From NCBI RefSeq assembly GCF_013283855.1, contig NZ_CP054056.1, positions 1,298,707-1,362,706 of the forward strand: 64,000 nucleotides of DNA. The letters run 5' to 3'. This document shows, piece after piece, positions 51,384-59,902 of the stretch (the stretch's first letter is position 1; every line of letters starts with the position of its first letter). The notes beneath the pieces are model-generated. The model was not told the origin of the DNA. It made no database searches and worked only from the letters and a program-made list of their open reading frames with translations. The translations under genes and the position numbers were made by a program. The stretch is from Aquiluna borgnonia (GTDB lineage: Bacteria; Actinomycetota; Actinomycetes; Actinomycetales; Microbacteriaceae).

Positions 51384-52802
51384 TTATCTGGCTTGCCACC
51401 ATTGAAGCAAGCGCTTTTTTGCCTCTTCAAAGCCGATCTCACCCTCATCAAGCCTGATTTCGAGCAGGAAGTTATAGGCCTCTCCAACCTCTCTGCCGGG
51501 TTTGATGTCCAAAATCTCCATGATTTGCTGCCCATCCAGCTCGGGCCGCATCGCATCAAGTTGCTCTTGCTCAGCAAGAACAGCAATGCGCTGCTCCAAG
51601 TCGTCATAGGCGTGGGCCAGGCGCTCAGCCTTTCGGCGGTTTCTGGTTGTTACATCTGCCCTGGTTAGAGCGTGCAGTCTTACTAGCTGGTCTTCCGCGT
51701 CTCTGACGTAGCGGCGAACTGCGCTGTCGCTCCACTGCTGGTCTGAGTAACCAAAGAACCGCAGGTGAAGTTCAATGAGTTTTGCCACGGCCTTGATGGT
51801 GTCGTTGTCAAAGCGCAGCTCCGTAAGGCGCTTCTTTGCAAGCTTTGCCCCCACCACATCGTGGTGGTAGAACGAGACAGCACCCCCGGGTTCGAGTCTT
51901 CTGGTCGCTGGTTTCCCGATGTCGTGCAGCAGGGCTGCCAGGCGAAGCACCAAATCAGGGTTGAGGCCGTAGTCCTTCTCGTAGTCAATTGCCTGCATCA
52001 CCACGGTGAGGGTGTGTTGGTAGACATCCTTGTGGTGGTGGTGCTCGTCTAATTCGAGCCGCAACGCAGGTAGCTCGGGAAGGACGCGCTGGGCTATTCC
52101 ACTGTCGACCAGAGCCTCAAGGCCGGGGCGGGGGTCTGAGGAAAGCAAGAGTTTGGTCAATTCGTCGCGCACTCGCTCATTGGAGATGATTTCGATGCGG
52201 TCTGCCATCTGAGCCATTGCCTCAAAGGTTTCCGGCTCAATTTCGAAGCCCAACTGCGAGGCGAACCTTGCCGCCCGCATCATTCTCAAGGGGTCGTCGG
52301 AGAATGAAATCTCTGGTTTGGAAGGTGTTTTCAAAGTTTGACCCAGAAGATCTCGCAGACCCTGGTGTGGGTCAACGAAAGTTCTGGAGGGTAGGCGCAG
52401 CGCCATCGAATTCACGGTGAAGTCTCGCCGAACCAGGTCGTCCTCGAGGTTGTCGCCAAAGCTAACGGTTGGCTTTCTGGAAACCGGATCGTAACTGTCC
52501 GCTCGGTAGGTGGTGATCTCCACCTTCTCCTCCCCGATCTGGGCGGCGATGGTGCCAAATTCGCGACCGATATCCCAGGTGGCGGAGGCCAGGGGCTTAA
52601 CGATTTTTAGGATTTGATCGGGGTTGGCGCTAGTGGTGAAATCCAGATCTGGCGCAACTCTGCCGAGAATTGCATCGCGCACTGGGCCACCGACCAGCGA
52701 TAGTTCAAAACCAGCAGCCTCAAAGGCTGCGCCGAGGCGATCCAGCAGCTGGTTCTGGGTATTCTGCTGGAGATTGGCCATCGCCTGGGCAACGCTTTGC
52801 AT
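51384..52802 (-). CDS. pcnA: CCA tRNA nucleotidyltransferase
   Basis: A 472-residue enzyme that adds CCA to tRNA 3' ends. The nucleotidyltransferase domain has GGPVRDAILGRVAPDLDFTT (with the GG and DxD metal site), then an RNA-binding region and an HD-type region (LLHDIGKPATR). This long form with an HD domain is typical of Actinobacteria. I start at ATG 52802 (VPMQSVAQAM region); ATG 52844 would overlap the divergent NUDIX start. tRNA-Leu in this window lacks an encoded CCA, consistent with need for this enzyme. Confidence 0.9.
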   Translation of the reverse strand: MQSVAQAMANLQQNTQNQLLDRLGAAFEAAGFELSLVGGPVRDAILGRVAPDLDFTTSANPDQILKIVKPLASATWDIGREFGTIAAQIGEEKVEITTYRADSYDPVSRKPTVSFGDNLEDDLVRRDFTVNSMALRLPSRTFVDPHQGLRDLLGQTLKTPSKPEISFSDDPLRMMRAARFASQLGFEIEPETFEAMAQMADRIEIISNERVRDELTKLLLSSDPRPGLEALVDSGIAQRVLPELPALRLELDEHHHHKDVYQHTLTVVMQAIDYEKDYGLNPDLVLRLAALLHDIGKPATRRLEPGGAVSFYHHDVVGAKLAKKRLTELRFDNDTIKAVAKLIELHLRFFGYSDQQWSDSAVRRYVRDAEDQLVRLHALTRADVTTRNRRKAERLAHAYDDLEQRIAVLAEQEQLDAMRPELDGQQIMEILDIKPGREVGEAYNFLLEIRLDEGEIGFEEAKKRLLQWWQAR

Positions 52803-52830
52803 GGGCACTAGCTTGCCACAGCTCACAAAG

Positions 52831-52836
52831 TAGAGT
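52831..52836 (+). promoter_or_regulatory. Probable leaderless promoter -10 box of the NUDIX gene
   Basis: TAGAGT lies six bases before the NUDIX ATG at 52843 and no Shine-Dalgarno is present, so transcription would start at the start codon. It lies in the ~40-base divergent gap with pcnA. Confidence 0.5.
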
Positions 52837-52842
52837 TGGGAC

Positions 52843-53289
52843 ATGAGAATCGCTCGCCCCTACTCAGTGACCGAGGTGTCGGCCGGGGGCTTGATCGTAA
52901 ACGCGGAAAACCCAAGGTTGGTCGCTCTGATCTCTCATCGAAACCGCGGTGGCGGGATGGACTGGTGCATCCCCAAGGGTCACGTGGAACTTGGAGAAAA
53001 CTATCTGCAGACTGCAATCCGCGAGGTTCGGGAAGAGACCGGACTCCACGGCGAGGTTCTAGAAAAAATCGGTGAAATCAGCTACAGCTTCAAAATCGGA
53101 CCCAAACGCATTCGCAAGACAGTCCACCACTACCTTCTAAAGCAGGTTTCGGGGGAGCTGAGCTTTCAAGGAGACCCAACCGGCGAGGTGCTGGACGTGA
53201 AATGGTTTGAGATTGAGAAGCTTGAAGAGGTGTTAGCACACGAAAACGAGCGCAAAATTGCCGAGCGAGCACTGGAGATTCTGAGTTGA
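52843..53289 (+). CDS. NUDIX hydrolase (MutT4-like)
   Basis: A 148-residue NUDIX pyrophosphohydrolase. The NUDIX box GHVELGENYLQTAIREVREETGLHGEV fits GX5EX7REUXEEXGU (shown within residues about 46-72). Its position between pcnA and murJ matches the mycobacterial mutT4 locus, so it may hydrolyse nucleoside or capped substrates. The exact substrate is unknown. It overlaps the next gene by four bases (TTGA). Confidence 0.9.
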   Translation: MRIARPYSVTEVSAGGLIVNAENPRLVALISHRNRGGGMDWCIPKGHVELGENYLQTAIREVREETGLHGEVLEKIGEISYSFKIGPKRIRKTVHHYLLKQVSGELSFQGDPTGEVLDVKWFEIEKLEEVLAHENERKIAERALEILS

Positions 53290-53759
53290 AACGTTTATTA
53301 GCTCTGGTGCTCACCATGCTTGCTCTGGTGTCACCGGCCCAAGCCGAAACTTCCGAGCTCTACATTGTCCCCGGCAGCGAAATCAACCTGGTTGCTCGAG
53401 ATGGCCGCATCCCGGTCACCATAAAAAATGACTCACTCGAAACCCAGACCGTGACCCTGAATGGGGCCAGCACCACCTTCCGACTCGAAATCCTCAGCAC
53501 AACCGAAGTCACCATCCCGGCAGGCAGCAGCCAGCTAGCAGAGATTCCGGTTCGAGCGCTTGCAAACGGTCCAGTAGAGCTGAAGGTATGGCTGGAGCAA
53601 GACGGCAGGGAGATTGGCGAGAGCGAGCTGCTGCAGGTAAACGTAAATTACGACGTTGAGCTGTTTTTACTCGTGAGCTTTGGTTTTTTAATGTTTGCCC
53701 TGATCGTGGTTGGTATTTTCCGCACCGTACTGAAGTTCCGCCGGAGAGCCAGTGACTGA
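53286..53759 (+). CDS. Short secreted/membrane protein between NUDIX and murJ (possible reduced Rv3909-type)
   Basis: A 157-residue protein with a signal peptide (residues 1-20, ending PAQA), a beta-rich exported part and a C-terminal membrane helix (about 126-148) followed by a basic tail. In Mycobacterium this locus holds the large Rv3909 (DUF6049-like, over 800 residues) between mutT4 and murJ. This one is much shorter, so it may be a reduced relative, but the match is by position and layout only. It overlaps its neighbours by four and eight bases. Confidence 0.65.
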   Translation: MKRLLALVLTMLALVSPAQAETSELYIVPGSEINLVARDGRIPVTIKNDSLETQTVTLNGASTTFRLEILSTTEVTIPAGSSQLAEIPVRALANGPVELKVWLEQDGREIGESELLQVNVNYDVELFLLVSFGFLMFALIVVGIFRTVLKFRRRASD

Positions 53760-55392
53760 GCGCAGCGTTGCTCGAAGCTCCATGATTATGGCCTCGGGCA
53801 CCATTGTTTCGAGGATCTTGGGCTTCGCCAGAGCGGTTTTACTCGCCGCGGCACTTGGGGTTACCACGGACGCCGCCGACGCCTTTGGCGTTGCGAATCA
53901 GCTTCCCAACAACGTCTACGCCATCATCGTGGGCGGGGTCCTGAACGCGGTTTTAGTTCCCCAGTTGGTTCGAGCCAGGGCAATGTCGGACGGTGGAAAA
54001 GGCTATGTCGACCGCTTTGTGACTTTGGCAATTACGGTGTTCTTCCTGGTTACCGTTGCCTTCACCCTGGCCGCTCCCCTGCTGGTTCAGCTTTACACCT
54101 CGGGATGGGACTCTGATCAGCTCGCGTTGGCGACGGCCTTTGCCTACTGGTGCATACCCCAATTGTTCTTTTACGGCCTGTACTCGATTCTCGGCGAGGT
54201 TCTGAATTCAAGAAGTGAGTTCGGTCCATTCATGTGGGCACCGGTGCTAAACAATGTGGTTTCAATTGCCGGTTTGGGCTTCTTTGTGCTGATCTTTGGG
54301 GCCGACCCCACAGGCTCCAGATCAGTTTCCGGTTGGGGGGCGGACCAGGTGGCCCTGCTGGCAGGCAGCGCAACCGCTGGAGTCGCAGCCCAGGCACTGA
54401 TTCTGCTGCTGAGCTGGCGAAAGATTGGGCTCAAGCTAAATCTGAACTTCCGCTGGCGCGGTTTTGGTCTAAGGCCCGGCCTGAAGGCGGCCTCGTGGTC
54501 ACTAGCCATGGTTCTGGTAACTCAAATTGGTGGTCTGGTGCAGACTGCCGTTGCCTCAACAGCGGTGGCCGGAAGAGATTCGGGGCTCGCGGTGGCATCC
54601 GTTGCCGCCGCCTCGATTGCCTGGCTAATTTTCATGCTGCCGCACTCGGTAGTCACTGTCTCCGTTGCCACCGCCTATTTCACTCGCATGGCGCAGCATG
54701 CTGCGGCTGACCGAATGCCTGAGTTCAAAACAGACCTGACCACGGGCCTCAGGGTCATCGCCCTGGTCAGCGTTATCTCAAGCGCGACACTGATGGTCTT
54801 GGCCTACCCCATGGCTAGGGTCTTTGTTGGCGAATACCAGGCGACCATCGCACTGGGAAATGTGATCATCGCGCTCATGGTTGGTCTGGTGCCGTTCAGC
54901 TTTGTCTACATGATGCAGCGAGCATTCTTCGCTCTTGAAGACACCAAAACACCTTTTATTTTCACGAGCATTCAAATTGCGATTCACATCGCCGGGTCAC
55001 TCACCTTGGGTGTGGTGGCAGATAAGCAGTGGTTGGTTGTCGCCCTCTCGCTTCTTACCGCGACGACCGTGCTGATCCAAGGTGCGATTGCTTATTCGCT
55101 GCTCCGCAAGAGGATTGGCTCAATGGGGGAATCTGGCGTTCTAAAGTCACTGTTCGGTTTCTTGCTGGCGGCGCTGCCCTCAACTGGCGTTGGTCTCGGA
55201 GTTCTTTGGTTGCTTGGTGGGGTGGGTCCAGGGGATTTCCCGGTTGACAAGGTCTTTAGCGCGGTCTTGAGCGCCATTGCGGTTGGTGGGGCGATGGTAT
55301 TCACATATGTTTTGCTGCTGTGGTTGTTCAGAGTTTCCGAATTACGCGAGGTTCAGCGGCAGTTGAAGGCTAGGTTAACTAGTCGTCGCTGA
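53752..55392 (+). CDS. murJ: Lipid II flippase MurJ (MviN)
   Basis: A 546-residue MATE-like transporter with about fourteen helices, which flips lipid II across the membrane for peptidoglycan synthesis. Typical N-terminus: ASGTIVSRILGFARAVLLAAALG, then QLPNNVYAIIVGGVLNAVLVPQLVRA. Unlike the mycobacterial MviN, it lacks the long C-terminal pseudokinase and outside domain. FhaA in this window is its likely regulator partner via kinase signalling in mycobacteria; without the pseudokinase that link is uncertain. GTG start at 53752. Confidence 0.93.
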   Translation: MTERSVARSSMIMASGTIVSRILGFARAVLLAAALGVTTDAADAFGVANQLPNNVYAIIVGGVLNAVLVPQLVRARAMSDGGKGYVDRFVTLAITVFFLVTVAFTLAAPLLVQLYTSGWDSDQLALATAFAYWCIPQLFFYGLYSILGEVLNSRSEFGPFMWAPVLNNVVSIAGLGFFVLIFGADPTGSRSVSGWGADQVALLAGSATAGVAAQALILLLSWRKIGLKLNLNFRWRGFGLRPGLKAASWSLAMVLVTQIGGLVQTAVASTAVAGRDSGLAVASVAAASIAWLIFMLPHSVVTVSVATAYFTRMAQHAAADRMPEFKTDLTTGLRVIALVSVISSATLMVLAYPMARVFVGEYQATIALGNVIIALMVGLVPFSFVYMMQRAFFALEDTKTPFIFTSIQIAIHIAGSLTLGVVADKQWLVVALSLLTATTVLIQGAIAYSLLRKRIGSMGESGVLKSLFGFLLAALPSTGVGLGVLWLLGGVGPGDFPVDKVFSAVLSAIAVGGAMVFTYVLLLWLFRVSELREVQRQLKARLTSRR

Positions 55393-55459
55393 GAGTAATT
55401 AGGCGATAAATTGGAATAAATAGATGCTTATCTATGTTTTTGAGGCAAAGAGGAGTGCA

Positions 55460-56380
55460 ATGCGCGAGGTCATCATTATCGGTTCGGGGCCTGCGGGCTA
55501 CACGGCAGCAATCTACGCTGCACGCGCTCAGCTCAACCCCCTGATGATCGCCTCAAGTGTTGAGCCCGGTGGCGAACTAATGAAAACCACCGAGGTTGAA
55601 AACTTTCCGGGCTTCCCTGAGGGACTTATGGGTCCGGACCTAATGGCCAACTTCCAGGCACAAGCGGAGCGTTTCGGGACCGAAATTCTGTTTGATGATG
55701 TCGTTGAGGTTGACCTCAAGGGTGACGTCAAGATTGTCAAAACCGGTTCCGGCGAAACCTTCGAGGCGAAGACTGTAATCATTTCCACCGGAGCCGCCTA
55801 CCGTGAGCTAGGTCTTCCAAAGGAAAAAGAGCTCAGTGGTCACGGGGTTTCATGGTGCGCCACCTGCGACGGTTTCTTCTTCCGCGAAAAGACCATCGCC
55901 GTCGTGGGTGGTGGAGACTCCGCTATGGAAGAGGCCAACTTCCTCACGAAATTCGCTTCCAAGGTCTACGTAATCCACCGTCGCGAGAGCCTAAAAGCGT
56001 CAAAGATCATGCAGCAGCGCGCCTTTGACAACCCAAAGATTGAATTCATTTGGAACTCGGCCGTCGCAGAGCTTCAAGGTGAGGGGTCACTGACCGGAGT
56101 GGTCTTGGAGGACACCGTCACAGGTGCGAAATCCGAACTGGCGCTAGATGGCCTTTTCATAGCTATTGGAAATGACCCGAGGGTTTGGTTGGTTGAGAAC
56201 CAGGTAGAGCTAACTGAAGAGCGTTTTATCAAGGTTGAGGGTCGCAGTTCAAGGACCTCTCTCCCAGGCGTCTTCGCCGCCGGGGATGTCATTGACCCCA
56301 CCTACCGTCAGGCCATCACCGCTGCCGGTTCCGGCTGTGTCGCAGCGCTGGATGCCGAGCACTACCTAGCAAGTCACTAA
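55460..56380 (+). CDS. trxB: Thioredoxin reductase
   Basis: A 306-residue flavoenzyme that reduces thioredoxin with NADPH. FAD-binding motif GSGPAGYTAA near residue 9, redox-active CATC at residues 133-136 (WCATCDG), NADPH motif GGGDSAMEEA, and late FAD motif FAAGDVIDPTYRQAITAAG. ATG at 55460 has AGAGGAG upstream; the longer in-frame reading from 55424 is less likely. trxA follows 10 bases later. Confidence 0.96.
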   Translation: MREVIIIGSGPAGYTAAIYAARAQLNPLMIASSVEPGGELMKTTEVENFPGFPEGLMGPDLMANFQAQAERFGTEILFDDVVEVDLKGDVKIVKTGSGETFEAKTVIISTGAAYRELGLPKEKELSGHGVSWCATCDGFFFREKTIAVVGGGDSAMEEANFLTKFASKVYVIHRRESLKASKIMQQRAFDNPKIEFIWNSAVAELQGEGSLTGVVLEDTVTGAKSELALDGLFIAIGNDPRVWLVENQVELTEERFIKVEGRSSRTSLPGVFAAGDVIDPTYRQAITAAGSGCVAALDAEHYLASH

Positions 56381-56383
56381 GGA

Positions 56384-56397
56384 GTTTCACGTGAAAC
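56384..56397. promoter_or_regulatory. parS-like site across the trxA start
   Basis: GTTTCACGTGAAAC is the core of the parS consensus (TGTTTCACGTGAAACA); only the first and last bases differ (full 16-mer at 56383-56398). It overlaps the trxA Shine-Dalgarno and GTG start (56391). ParB may therefore load here. ParB can bind sites with such edge changes in other bacteria, but binding is inferred. Confidence 0.7.
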
Positions 56398-56714
56398 CAG
56401 TTGATGCAACCACCGCCTCGTTTGAGCAAGAGGTATTGAAGTCTGACAAGCCCGTAATCGTTGATTTTTGGGCCGAGTGGTGTGGTCCATGCCGCATGAT
56501 CGCCCCCGTCCTCGAGGAAATGGCCGCTGAATACCACGACAAGCTGAAAATCGTCAAAGTCAACGTTGACCTCGAGGGTCAGTTGGCGATGGACTACAAA
56601 GTCACCGGCATCCCTCTGCTGGGCGTCTTCCACAACGGCCAAATGGTGAAGCAACTTGTCGGAGCCAGGCCAAAAGCTGCGATTGTGGCCGAACTGAGCG
56701 AATACCTCGCCTAA
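56391..56714 (+). CDS. trxA: Thioredoxin
   Basis: A 107-residue thioredoxin with the active site WCGPC (Cys31, Cys34) and the conserved cis-Pro region YKVTGIPLLGVFHNG. It reduces disulfides in cytoplasmic proteins and is the partner of TrxB next door. The GTG start at 56391 is preceded by AAGGAG and, unusually, overlaps the core of a parS-like sequence. Confidence 0.96.
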   Translation: MKPVDATTASFEQEVLKSDKPVIVDFWAEWCGPCRMIAPVLEEMAAEYHDKLKIVKVNVDLEGQLAMDYKVTGIPLLGVFHNGQMVKQLVGARPKAAIVAELSEYLA

Positions 56715-56781
56715 ACAAACGCAGCACTAGCCCAATTGGGTATAGGGAAACTAAGCTAATCGCTAAAACCCGGGAGCTGAG

Positions 56782-58041
56782 ATGGCTGAATTGCGCACAG
56801 GAAGTGTTACCAACTTCGATGCATGGAAACATGCTTACGCTGCGCGCGCGGCAAATCTCTCAGTTTCAGAAGTTCGAGCGCTATTTTCCGTGGTCTCCAG
56901 ACCCGAGGTTGTATCGCTGGCAGGCGGAATGCCGGATGTCTCTGCTCTCAACGGCGAGCTTATCGAGCAGGCTTTCCAGTCTCTGATGGCGAACCGTCGT
57001 AATTATGCACTTCAGTATGGCGGCGGACAGGGGGATGTCCGACTGCGGGAGCAGATCCAGGAGATCATGGCCTTAGACGGCGTTCACGGCTCAGTTGAGG
57101 ATCTGATGATCACCACCGGAAGTCAGCACGCACTGGAGCTTCTGGCCGACCTCTTCCTCGATCAAGGCGATGTGGTTTTGGTTGAGGCCCCCAGCTACGT
57201 CGGCGCAGTGGGCATTTTCCGGCACAAAGAGGCTCACATCGAGCACGTTTTCACTGACAACGAGGGGATTTCCCCTGAGGCTCTTGCTGAAGCGGCTGAC
57301 CGCCTCATCGAGCAGGGCAAAAAGGTCAAACTTCTGTACCTGGTACCTAACTTCGCTAACCCATCTGGGGTGACCCTAACGGCTGAGCGTCGTCAGCAGG
57401 TTCTTGAGGTGTGCCGTGAGCGCGGAATCCTAATCATTGAGGACAACCCCTACGGACTGCTCTATTTCGACCAGAAGCCGCCTCAGGCCATGAGGGCGAT
57501 GGACGATGAGGGCGTGGTTTACCTGGGTAGCTTCTCAAAGATCCTCTCCCCTGGTCTCCGAGTTGGTTACGTCCTGGCGCCCCCAGCCATCAGGGAGAAG
57601 CTGGTGCTGGCTAATGAGTCTGCGATTCTTTCGCCTGCAACATTCGCGCAAATGCTGATCAGTGAGTACCTGTCGATTACTGACTGGCAGGGCCAAATCG
57701 AAACTTATCGCCAGCTTTACAAAACAAAGCGGGACGCAGCAATTGAGGCTCTAGGCCAGTATTTACCTAGGGTTGAGACTACTCACCCAGCCGGTGGGTT
57801 CTTCTTGTGGCTGACTCTTCCTGAGGGCCTCAACAGCAAAGAGATGCTGCCGCTAGCGGTAAATGAGCTTGTGGCATACACCCCTGGAACAGCTTTCTAC
57901 GGCGATGGCCGAGGTGCAAACAACATTCGAGTCTGCTTCTCCCACCCAACGGCCGAGAACGTAAAGGTTGGTATCAAGCGACTTTCAAACGTTGTAAACC
58001 TTCAGTTGGACTTGCTAGACACATTCGGCAGCAGGGTTTAG
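56782..58041 (+). CDS. PLP-dependent aminotransferase (MocR/LysN-like, class I/II)
   Basis: A 419-residue fold-type I aminotransferase. The PLP lysine is in SFSKILSPGLRVGYV, with the upstream motif DNPYGLLYFD. Its layout (no regulator domain) is similar to 2-aminoadipate or valine-type transaminases; the substrate is uncertain. It lies between trxA and ddl, and its start ATG at 56782 follows GGGAG. The downstream ddl starts two bases after its stop. Confidence 0.87.
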   Translation: MAELRTGSVTNFDAWKHAYAARAANLSVSEVRALFSVVSRPEVVSLAGGMPDVSALNGELIEQAFQSLMANRRNYALQYGGGQGDVRLREQIQEIMALDGVHGSVEDLMITTGSQHALELLADLFLDQGDVVLVEAPSYVGAVGIFRHKEAHIEHVFTDNEGISPEALAEAADRLIEQGKKVKLLYLVPNFANPSGVTLTAERRQQVLEVCRERGILIIEDNPYGLLYFDQKPPQAMRAMDDEGVVYLGSFSKILSPGLRVGYVLAPPAIREKLVLANESAILSPATFAQMLISEYLSITDWQGQIETYRQLYKTKRDAAIEALGQYLPRVETTHPAGGFFLWLTLPEGLNSKEMLPLAVNELVAYTPGTAFYGDGRGANNIRVCFSHPTAENVKVGIKRLSNVVNLQLDLLDTFGSRV

Positions 58042-58043
58042 CA

Positions 58044-58985
58044 GTGAAACCTCACGTGCTAATCCTCGCCGGAGGAATCTCTCACGAGCGAGATGTCTCA
58101 CTGAAATCAGGTCGCCGAGTTGCAGATGCGCTGACAGATGCCGGCGCGCAGGTCGAAATTCGTGAGCCGGACGATGAGCTCATTGGCCATCTGATGGCAT
58201 CGCGTCCAGATGTCGTATGGTCCACTCTCCACGGGTCTGTGGGGGAGGATGGCTCGCTTCAAGACCTACTCAGGCTTGCCCATATCCCTTTTGTTGGCTC
58301 TGATTCGGACGGGGCGAAACTCGCGTGGAACAAACCAGCTGCAAAAGTGATCATGAAGCGCCATGGGGTACAGACTCCAGATTCAATTACCCTCCCCAAA
58401 TCAACCTTTAGAGAGCTGAACGCCGAGGCAGTTTTGGCTCTAGTTGCGGCCGAGCTTGCTTTCCCACTGGTGGTCAAGCCGGCCATGAGCGGTTCCGCTC
58501 AAGGAGTCAGCAAAGTTGAAAATGCTCAGCAGTTCGCCAAGGCTATGGTTGACGCTTTCGTTTATTGCGACCATGCGCTAATCGAAAAGTTTGTGGCTGG
58601 CACCGAACTTGCAATTTCTGTCATTGACCTCGGTTTCGGCGCCCGGGCACTACCAGCCGTTGAGGTTGAGCCGTTCAGTGGACAATTTGGGTACCAAGAG
58701 CGCTACGTGCCCGGTGAAACTAACTACTATGTCCCAGCAAGGTTGAGGCCGACAGAATTGGAGAGGGCTGCGGAGCTCGCTCTACTGGCCCACAGCGCTC
58801 TTAGGCTCAGGCACCTGAGTCGGGTTGACATAATTGTTGACCACGAAGGGACCCCGTGGTTCCTTGAAGCCAACGTGACGCCGGGAATGACGGAGACTTC
58901 TCTCTTTCCGCAGGCGATTTTGGCCGAGGGTGAGACTCTGTCAGAGGCTTACCTGTCGATAGCAACCGCCGCCATTAGGTCCTAG
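58044..58985 (+). CDS. ddl: D-alanine-D-alanine ligase
   Basis: A 313-residue ATP-grasp ligase that joins two D-Ala for peptidoglycan. It has HGSVGEDGSLQDLL, the ATP-grasp motif VVKPAMSGSAQGVSKV, and the late DIIVDHEGTPWFLEANVTPGMTETS with the metal-binding Glu and Asn. GTG start at 58044. Its end overlaps the opposite-strand parB by four bases. Confidence 0.92.
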   Translation: MKPHVLILAGGISHERDVSLKSGRRVADALTDAGAQVEIREPDDELIGHLMASRPDVVWSTLHGSVGEDGSLQDLLRLAHIPFVGSDSDGAKLAWNKPAAKVIMKRHGVQTPDSITLPKSTFRELNAEAVLALVAAELAFPLVVKPAMSGSAQGVSKVENAQQFAKAMVDAFVYCDHALIEKFVAGTELAISVIDLGFGARALPAVEVEPFSGQFGYQERYVPGETNYYVPARLRPTELERAAELALLAHSALRLRHLSRVDIIVDHEGTPWFLEANVTPGMTETSLFPQAILAEGETLSEAYLSIATAAIRS

Positions 58986-59902
58986 TTCTTAGCGTCAAAC
59001 TCACTTATGATTCGGCGCAAATCCGCAACATTGCCGAATTCGATCACTAATTGGCCTTTTTTGCGTCCAAGCTGAATCTTGACAACAGTGTTTAGCTTTT
59101 CGGCGAGCGAATCGGCGAGCTCTTTGAGCATGTCGGTCTTGCCGCCAGGCACAATCTTGCCTCTGTTCGGCTTTACCTTGACCCCTGAAACAGCCTCTTC
59201 CAAACTACGAACGGATAGTCCCTCACGAATCACTCGTTCAGCCAGAGCAATCATGGTTTGGTCGTCAGGAGCGCCCAACAGGGCCCGGGCGTGACCGGCG
59301 GAGATAACTCCAGAGGCAACCTTGGTTTGGACGACCAGAGGCAGGCGAAGCAATCTCAATGTATTGGTGATCTGTGGCCTAGATCTGCCGAGGCGATCTG
59401 CCAACTCCTCCTGCGTTGAACCGAAATCTTCAAGCATTTGCTTGTAGGCGGACGCTTCTTCTAGTGGGTTCAGGTTGGAGCGGTGCAGGTTCTCAAGCAG
59501 GGCGTCGCGAAGCATGTTCTCATCCGCGGTTTCCCTCACAATCGCTGGGATCTTTGCCAAACCGGCCTCTTTAGAGGCCCGAAGGCGTCGCTCTCCCATG
59601 ATTAGTTCGTAGCCCGCACCCTTCGGGCGAACCACGATTGGCTGGAGCACACCAAACTGCCTAATCGAGTGAACCAACTCCCCAAAAGCCTCGGGTTCAA
59701 ATACGGAACGAGGCTGTTGAGGGTTGGGGACGATGTCTGCCGGGTTCAGCTCTACAAATCTTGCCCCAGGAACCTCCACCAGGGGCTGGGCCGAGGTCGA
59801 TGTGAAGAACACATCTACCGCATCCCTATCGCCCCCGGGAATCAGAGATCCGATGCCTCTGCCGAGTCCGCCCTTGCGCTCTGGTTTCTTCTGGTCGGTC
59901 AT
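58982..59902 (-). CDS. parB: Chromosome-partitioning protein ParB
   Basis: A 306-residue CTPase that loads at parS and spreads to form the segregation complex. N-terminal domain motif GERRLRASKEAGL (CTP-binding), ENLHRSNLNPLEEASAYK, and helix-turn-helix STQEELADRLGRSRPQITNTLRL. Two parS sites and one near-parS lie within 5 kb. It overlaps parA by four bases (parA first). Confidence 0.96.
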   Translation of the reverse strand: MTDQKKPERKGGLGRGIGSLIPGGDRDAVDVFFTSTSAQPLVEVPGARFVELNPADIVPNPQQPRSVFEPEAFGELVHSIRQFGVLQPIVVRPKGAGYELIMGERRLRASKEAGLAKIPAIVRETADENMLRDALLENLHRSNLNPLEEASAYKQMLEDFGSTQEELADRLGRSRPQITNTLRLLRLPLVVQTKVASGVISAGHARALLGAPDDQTMIALAERVIREGLSVRSLEEAVSGVKVKPNRGKIVPGGKTDMLKELADSLAEKLNTVVKIQLGRKKGQLVIEFGNVADLRRIISEFDAKN

